From NCBI RefSeq assembly GCF_004153455.1, contig NZ_SDQE01000002.1, positions 1 to 64,000 of the forward strand: DNA of 64,000 nt, written 5' to 3'. Below the pieces are notes generated by a model. The model worked only from the letters and a program-made list of their open reading frames with translations. It did no database searches and was not told the DNA's origin. The translations under genes were made by a program, and so were the position numbers. Below are positions 60,278 through 64,000 of the stretch, in pieces. Origin of the DNA: Allopusillimonas ginsengisoli (GTDB lineage Bacteria; Pseudomonadota; Gammaproteobacteria; Burkholderiales; Burkholderiaceae_B). The first letter of the stretch is position 1. Each line of letters opens with the position of its first letter.

Positions 60278-60997
60278 TTGAAAAAAGTCTTGAAATTAGA
60301 GCGCGACTCGACAAAGAGCGCTGCTAATGATGGCATTGATGGCAGTATCGGCGTCTATGAAGCGTTGAGACGCGACATCATCGAAGGAAAGCTGCTTCCG
60401 GGAGCGAAGCTCCGGGTGATCGAGTTAATGAACCGCTATAAAAGTGGAATGAACCCAACGCGTGAGGCTTTGAAGAGGTTAACAGGCGAAGCATTGGTGG
60501 TTCATTCTGAGCAGCGCGGATTCTCGGTGATCCCGATCAGCGAAGCGGATCTGGAAGATCTGACTCGAGCACGGATAGTCCTCGTCGGCGCGGCAGTGCG
60601 CCGATCTGTCGAAACCGGCGAGGCCAGTTGGGAGGAGCGCGTAATACTGGCGTGGCACCATTTCGGAAAGTCTCAGCGTTATCTAACGCTCGATCCGCTT
60701 ACACCCAACCCCTGTTACGATTCGTTGCATCTCGATTTCCATCTCGCACTTACGTCGGGCGTCAACTCTGCATGGTTACAAGAAGCGGAGAGAAGACTTT
60801 TCTATCAATGGGAAAGATACCGAAACCTGGCCATAAATCGAATCATCAAGCATAGAGAAAACGAACATGAAAAGATCGTTACTGCAGCGCTGTCCAGAAA
60901 TGCGGAAGAGGCTGGCAGGCTTTCGGAGCAGCACATTCAGATGACACATGACTTTACTCTCCAAGCCATTCGACAGCTTCCCATCGGGTACAGGTAG
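60278..60997 (+). CDS. GntR-family regulator (FCD type)
   Basis: A 239-residue regulator: winged helix-turn-helix ('SIGVYEALRRDIIEGKLLPG', 'LMNRYKSGMNPTREALKRL') and FCD domain ('LEDLTRARIVLVGAAVRRSV', 'FHLALTSGVNSAWLQEAER', 'ENEHEKIVTAAL'). The start is TTG 60278 with a strong GGAGGAG ahead, an unusual start codon. It is the partner of the first GntR (52685) and divergent from the Rid-Bug-FAH arm. Confidence 0.9.
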   Translation: MKKVLKLERDSTKSAANDGIDGSIGVYEALRRDIIEGKLLPGAKLRVIELMNRYKSGMNPTREALKRLTGEALVVHSEQRGFSVIPISEADLEDLTRARIVLVGAAVRRSVETGEASWEERVILAWHHFGKSQRYLTLDPLTPNPCYDSLHLDFHLALTSGVNSAWLQEAERRLFYQWERYRNLAINRIIKHRENEHEKIVTAALSRNAEEAGRLSEQHIQMTHDFTLQAIRQLPIGYR

Positions 60998-61143
60998 GCC
61001 GGAACGTTTCTTGCTGTGAACGACATGAGAAGGATAGAGCAACACTAAGCTGCCACTATCGAGTGCACAGCGATCGCAAGGCGGCTTTCTCAAACAGTGC
61101 GAATCCAACCACGGACGGCACACTACGCAAAGGAATTCATTTC

Positions 61144-61326
61144 ATGGACAACGACAAACCTGTACCTAAAGAAGAAGACCTGCAAAGCGACGACACCAAG
61201 CGCGAAGACCAAAAGAGCCACGGCGATCAGCAAAATCGCACCAAGAAAGATGGGCATACCACCCAAATCGGCGCTGGCCAGGATCAAAAAAGTCAACGCA
61301 ATCCTTCAGGCGGCGCCAGGAGGTAG
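61144..61326 (+). CDS. Small hydrophilic protein, unknown
   Basis: A 60-residue very hydrophilic protein rich in D, E, K, Q ('DNDKPVPKEEDLQSDDTK', 'REDQKSHGDQQNRTKKDG'), with AAAGGAA seven bases before ATG 61144. No recognisable domain; composition suggests a disordered, perhaps stress-related, protein. The chance-frame alternative is not excluded. Confidence 0.5.
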   Translation: MDNDKPVPKEEDLQSDDTKREDQKSHGDQQNRTKKDGHTTQIGAGQDQKSQRNPSGGARR

Positions 61327-61439
61327 GGTTGAAAATGCCATCTGCGCTCTGATAGGCCCAGACACTCCAGCTCGGACCACGTGATTTCCCTCTCTGCTAT
61401 TACAGCGTTCACAAAGAGGAAATACGTGGCCCGGTGGGA

Positions 61440-62417
61440 TCAAAGCCCTTCAATCCCCGCGCTCTTGATGATGGCCTCCCATTTTTTTCCGTCTTCCACC
61501 ATCACACGTCGAAACGTCGCTTCAGTGCTATGCACAGGTGTTGCACCCAGCCTGACCATGGCCTCCTTCTCGCGCTCCACCACCTGGGCTAACGCCTTGT
61601 TGAGTTGGTTGACGATATCTGGTGGCGTTCCAGCCGGTGCCAGGATTCCCCACCAGGATGTGGCGACGTAATCAGGCATTCCTTCCTGTTGCATTGTCGG
61701 CACATCCGGAAGCTCGGGGCTGCGCTCCTCGCCGGTGACCGCTATCGCCCGCATCTGGCCAGAGCGGATATAAGGGAGCGCCGAAGGCAAGTTATCGAAC
61801 ATGATCTGGACGCGGCCAGAAACCAGATCGCCATAGGCGGCGGAACTGCCTTTATAGGGGATATGCGTCAGTTCGACGTTCGCCTGGTGGGCAAAGAGTT
61901 CCGCCGCCAAATGAATAACGCCCCCATTGCCTCCAGATGCATAGTTCAGGCTCTTGGGATTCTCCCTGGCGTAATCGGCCACGTCTTTAACATGCTGAAA
62001 CGGCGACTTGGGATTGGCAATCAGTACATTCATTGCCGTTCCTACCAGCGCCACCGGCTCCAACGACTTATAGGGATCGAAAGGGAAGCCCGGCATGATG
62101 CTGGGCAAAATGACCAAATGCCCTGCCCCGCCCAATAGCAGGGTGTATCCGTCGGGCGTCGCCTTGACGACCGAGTTTGAACCGATGTTCCCACCCGCGC
62201 CTGGACGGTTCTCTACAACGACACTAACGCCAAGGTTTTCTGAGAGACCCTTGGCCACGAGCCGTCCAAGCAGGTCAGTCGTTCCTCCGGGCGCAAACGG
62301 CACCACCAGAACGATAGGCCGCGAGGGATAGGCCCCGGAAGCGGCCAGCGCTGAGGTAAACGGCAGTGTGACCAACGCACACGCGGTAATCACTACGCTG
62401 AGAATTTTTTTCATCAT
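61440..62417 (-). CDS. Bug-family tripartite tricarboxylate transporter receptor
   Basis: A 325-residue exported receptor: signal peptide 'KKILSVVITACALVTLPFTS', 'IVLVVPFAPGGTTDLLGRLV', 'GVSVVVENRPGAGGNIGSNS', 'DGYTLLLGGAG'. Begins ATGATG at 62417 with GAGG ahead. It and the next Bug gene (62468) are adjacent, facing the same way, next to an amidohydrolase gene. Confidence 0.92.
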   Translation of the reverse strand: MMKKILSVVITACALVTLPFTSALAASGAYPSRPIVLVVPFAPGGTTDLLGRLVAKGLSENLGVSVVVENRPGAGGNIGSNSVVKATPDGYTLLLGGAGHLVILPSIMPGFPFDPYKSLEPVALVGTAMNVLIANPKSPFQHVKDVADYARENPKSLNYASGGNGGVIHLAAELFAHQANVELTHIPYKGSSAAYGDLVSGRVQIMFDNLPSALPYIRSGQMRAIAVTGEERSPELPDVPTMQQEGMPDYVATSWWGILAPAGTPPDIVNQLNKALAQVVEREKEAMVRLGATPVHSTEATFRRVMVEDGKKWEAIIKSAGIEGL

Positions 62418-62467
62418 TAACGCCTCGATTGGAATTCATGAGCACAGAAGTAAATTGATCGCACGTT

Positions 62468-63445
62468 CTACTCGCGCTTTACGCCTGCTTTCTGGACCAC
62501 TTCTCGCCATTTACTTATCTCTTCGTCGACAAAATCGCCGAACGCTGAAACAGGGCTGCCAACAGGCAGAACCAACTGTTTTTCAAGCGCCGTGCGAACA
62601 TTGGGCTGACGGACAGCTTCCGCAAGGGCTTGGTTGATATGCGCGATAAGCTCGGGCGGCGTGCCTCCCGGCGCCCAGACAGATAGCCAGGAACTGACCT
62701 GCATCTCATAGGCGCTGGATTCGCTGACAGTTGGTACGTTGGGGAGGAACGGGATGCGTTTGGCGCTTGGCGTTGCCAGCGCAGTGATAGCACCCTGTTC
62801 AATGTGCGGCAACAGACCTTGCGCAGAGTCGCTCATGACTTGTATCCGTCCGGCAATCAGCTCGCTGGTTGCGCCCGCCGCCCCTTTGAACGGAACATGA
62901 GTCATGCTCATTCCCGTGACTTGCTTTAGCAGCTCGCCTGCCACATGAGACGAGGTTCCGATGCCGCCTGAACCAAAGTTCAGCTGGTCGGGATGCTGTT
63001 TTGAATATGCCACAAGTTCCGGAAATGAACTTACGCCCAGCGACTTGGTCGTAACGATGACATGCGGAAGATCAGCAACCAGCGCCACCGGTACCAAGTC
63101 TTTCTTCAAGGTATAAGGGGCGGCATCATCCATTACCGCGTTAATGACGATAGACGTACCAGCAAAAAGCAGCGTATATCCGTCCGACCCCGATCTGGCG
63201 ACATAGGCCGCGCCGATATTTCCACCTGCTCCGGCTCTGTTCTCGATGACGACAGGCTTATCCCATTGCCTGGAAAGCTGGTCGGCCACCAGGCGAGCGA
63301 CAATATCAGTAACACCACCCGGCGAGAACGGAACTACTATCGTCACAGGTTTAGTCGGAAATGAGTTCACCTCAGTGGCGCAGGCTCCCGAGACAAAGCC
63401 TGCAAAGGTCGCTGCCACGACAATCGACATGAACAATCGTTTCAT
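62468..63445 (-). CDS. Bug-family tripartite tricarboxylate transporter receptor
   Basis: About 325 residues: signal peptide 'KRLFMSIVVAATFAGFVSGA', 'VTIVVPFSPGGVTDIVARLV', 'DKPVVIENRAGAGGNIGAAY', 'DGYTLLFAGTS'. AAAGGA precedes ATG 63445; the longer frame reaches 63481 and overlaps the amidohydrolase gene. Probably in one operon with its two neighbours. Confidence 0.92.
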   Translation of the reverse strand: MKRLFMSIVVAATFAGFVSGACATEVNSFPTKPVTIVVPFSPGGVTDIVARLVADQLSRQWDKPVVIENRAGAGGNIGAAYVARSGSDGYTLLFAGTSIVINAVMDDAAPYTLKKDLVPVALVADLPHVIVTTKSLGVSSFPELVAYSKQHPDQLNFGSGGIGTSSHVAGELLKQVTGMSMTHVPFKGAAGATSELIAGRIQVMSDSAQGLLPHIEQGAITALATPSAKRIPFLPNVPTVSESSAYEMQVSSWLSVWAPGGTPPELIAHINQALAEAVRQPNVRTALEKQLVLPVGSPVSAFGDFVDEEISKWREVVQKAGVKRE

Positions 63446-63473
63446 TGTGATTTCCTTTGTGCGTTGTATTAGC

Positions 63474-64000
63474 TCAATCACTGTTCAGCTTCAACAGCCT
63501 GGCTGCCGTATTCCATAACACATCGGCCAGATGATTCTCTGACAATCCAAGCGATTTATAGCCGTCCACAGCCACGCCCAGGGGACGGCTGGGGTAAGCA
63601 GAAGCAAAAACGAACCGCTCCTGGGCCACGGTGCTGATAGCGCGGGTATAGTGCTCCTCGCCAGGCAGCCCAACGTGATACATATCCGGCATCAGATAAA
63701 CATTCGGCCGCCTGGCAACGACACCGCATAGCTCCAGTGCATAAGGCCAACAGCCATGTGAAACGACAATCTTGAGGTCGGGAAAGCGGGCAGCCAGGCG
63801 ATCCACCTGCAACGCCCCTCCAAAATGAATCCCGTTCCCGCCCATGGGCCCCAGCGTCAGTACGGCAGGATAATCATGCTTCAAGCACACTTCATAGAAT
63901 CCGAACAGCCGCTCGTCGTCTGCATGCATATGTTCTTCGTAGCCGCCCGGATCAATCGCAATGCCCTTGAACCCGTAGTCCCGAATGAACGAATCAGCCT
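63474..64000 (-). CDS. Amidohydrolase (TIM-barrel) family protein, partial
   Basis: Open to the window edge, so this is the C-terminal 175 residues of a longer gene. 'DYGFKGIAIDPGGYEEHMHA', 'PDLKIVVSHGCWPYALELCG' (metal-site His), 'PNVYLMPDMYH' and 'ERFVFASAYPSRPLGVAVDG' (where most relatives have GSDYP) match the amidohydrolase-2 group that acts on carboxylic acid rings or side chains. It starts the operon with two Bug receptors. Confidence 0.8.
   Translation of the reverse strand, partial: ADSFIRDYGFKGIAIDPGGYEEHMHADDERLFGFYEVCLKHDYPAVLTLGPMGGNGIHFGGALQVDRLAARFPDLKIVVSHGCWPYALELCGVVARRPNVYLMPDMYHVGLPGEEHYTRAISTVAQERFVFASAYPSRPLGVAVDGYKSLGLSENHLADVLWNTAARLLKLNSD

Noticed and set aside
1-64000. 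CRISPR array or regularly spaced repeats
   Set aside because: No repeated 25-40 base unit with regular spacing was seen when reading the window.

Overview
The window looks like a chromosomal accessory region of a beta-proteobacterium, most likely Burkholderiales/Alcaligenaceae (Bordetella, Achromobacter or Pusillimonas type). The reasons are five Bug-type (tripartite tricarboxylate family) periplasmic receptors, many LysR/GntR-controlled catabolic modules, fumarylacetoacetase-fold hydrolases and CaiB-type CoA chemistry. This placement is inference; no rRNA or complete tRNA is present.

Layout. 1-4554 is a scrap-heap of mobile DNA: the 3' end of a large serine recombinase gene, a doubly deleted IS66-family element, an IS3-family transposase fragment, a resolvase tail, and a decayed group II intron sitting right behind a Rho-independent terminator. 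4692-14309 is a divergent catabolic locus: one arm (minus) has a 3-hydroxyacyl-CoA dehydrogenase, a three-part ABC importer, a CaiB-type CoA-transferase and an enoyl-CoA hydratase; the other arm (plus) has a FadR-type regulator, an enolase-superfamily enzyme, a thiolase-like protein and its zinc-ribbon partner. Together they suggest import, CoA activation and beta-oxidation-like breakdown of an unknown acid. 14503-15797 is an IS3-family element. 15869-17711 is a divergent SDR/LysR pair. 17792-20830 holds a GNAT relic, a convergent AbiEi/AbiEii-type toxin-antitoxin pair with two related palindromes upstream, and a collapsed MFS gene.

20939-28007 is a periplasmic thiol-redox locus: DsbG-like, two TlpA-like proteins (one fused to a membrane domain), DsbD, a QseBC/PmrAB-like two-component system and a membrane rhodanese. 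Two intergenic sites match the PmrA/QseB half-site rule (YTTAAK-N5-YTTAAK), so the two-component system probably controls the dsb genes and its own region. 28514-32144 is a haem/iron-uptake pair (hemophilin-like secreted protein plus TonB-dependent receptor) with a Fur-box-like site. A LivF relic follows.

32717-38147 is a LacI-controlled catabolic operon (two SDRs, a Bug receptor and a thiamine-diphosphate enzyme). 38547-41259 has a SRPBCC protein and a divergent LysR/NmrA-like reductase pair. 41300-45504 is an iron/polyamine-type ABC importer. 45741-50027 has small membrane proteins, a Rid protein, an OsmC-like protein and a divergent ArsR-like regulator/MFS pair.

50142-64000 contains two similar GntR-controlled cassettes, each with a Rid protein, a FAH-family hydrolase and a Bug receptor. 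They flank an unusually long ATP sulfurylase, a spermidine-synthase-like protein, a PhnA/YjdM protein and a second enoyl-CoA hydratase. The end has two more Bug receptors and a partial amidohydrolase. No TctA/TctB membrane subunits and no CRISPR array were seen.
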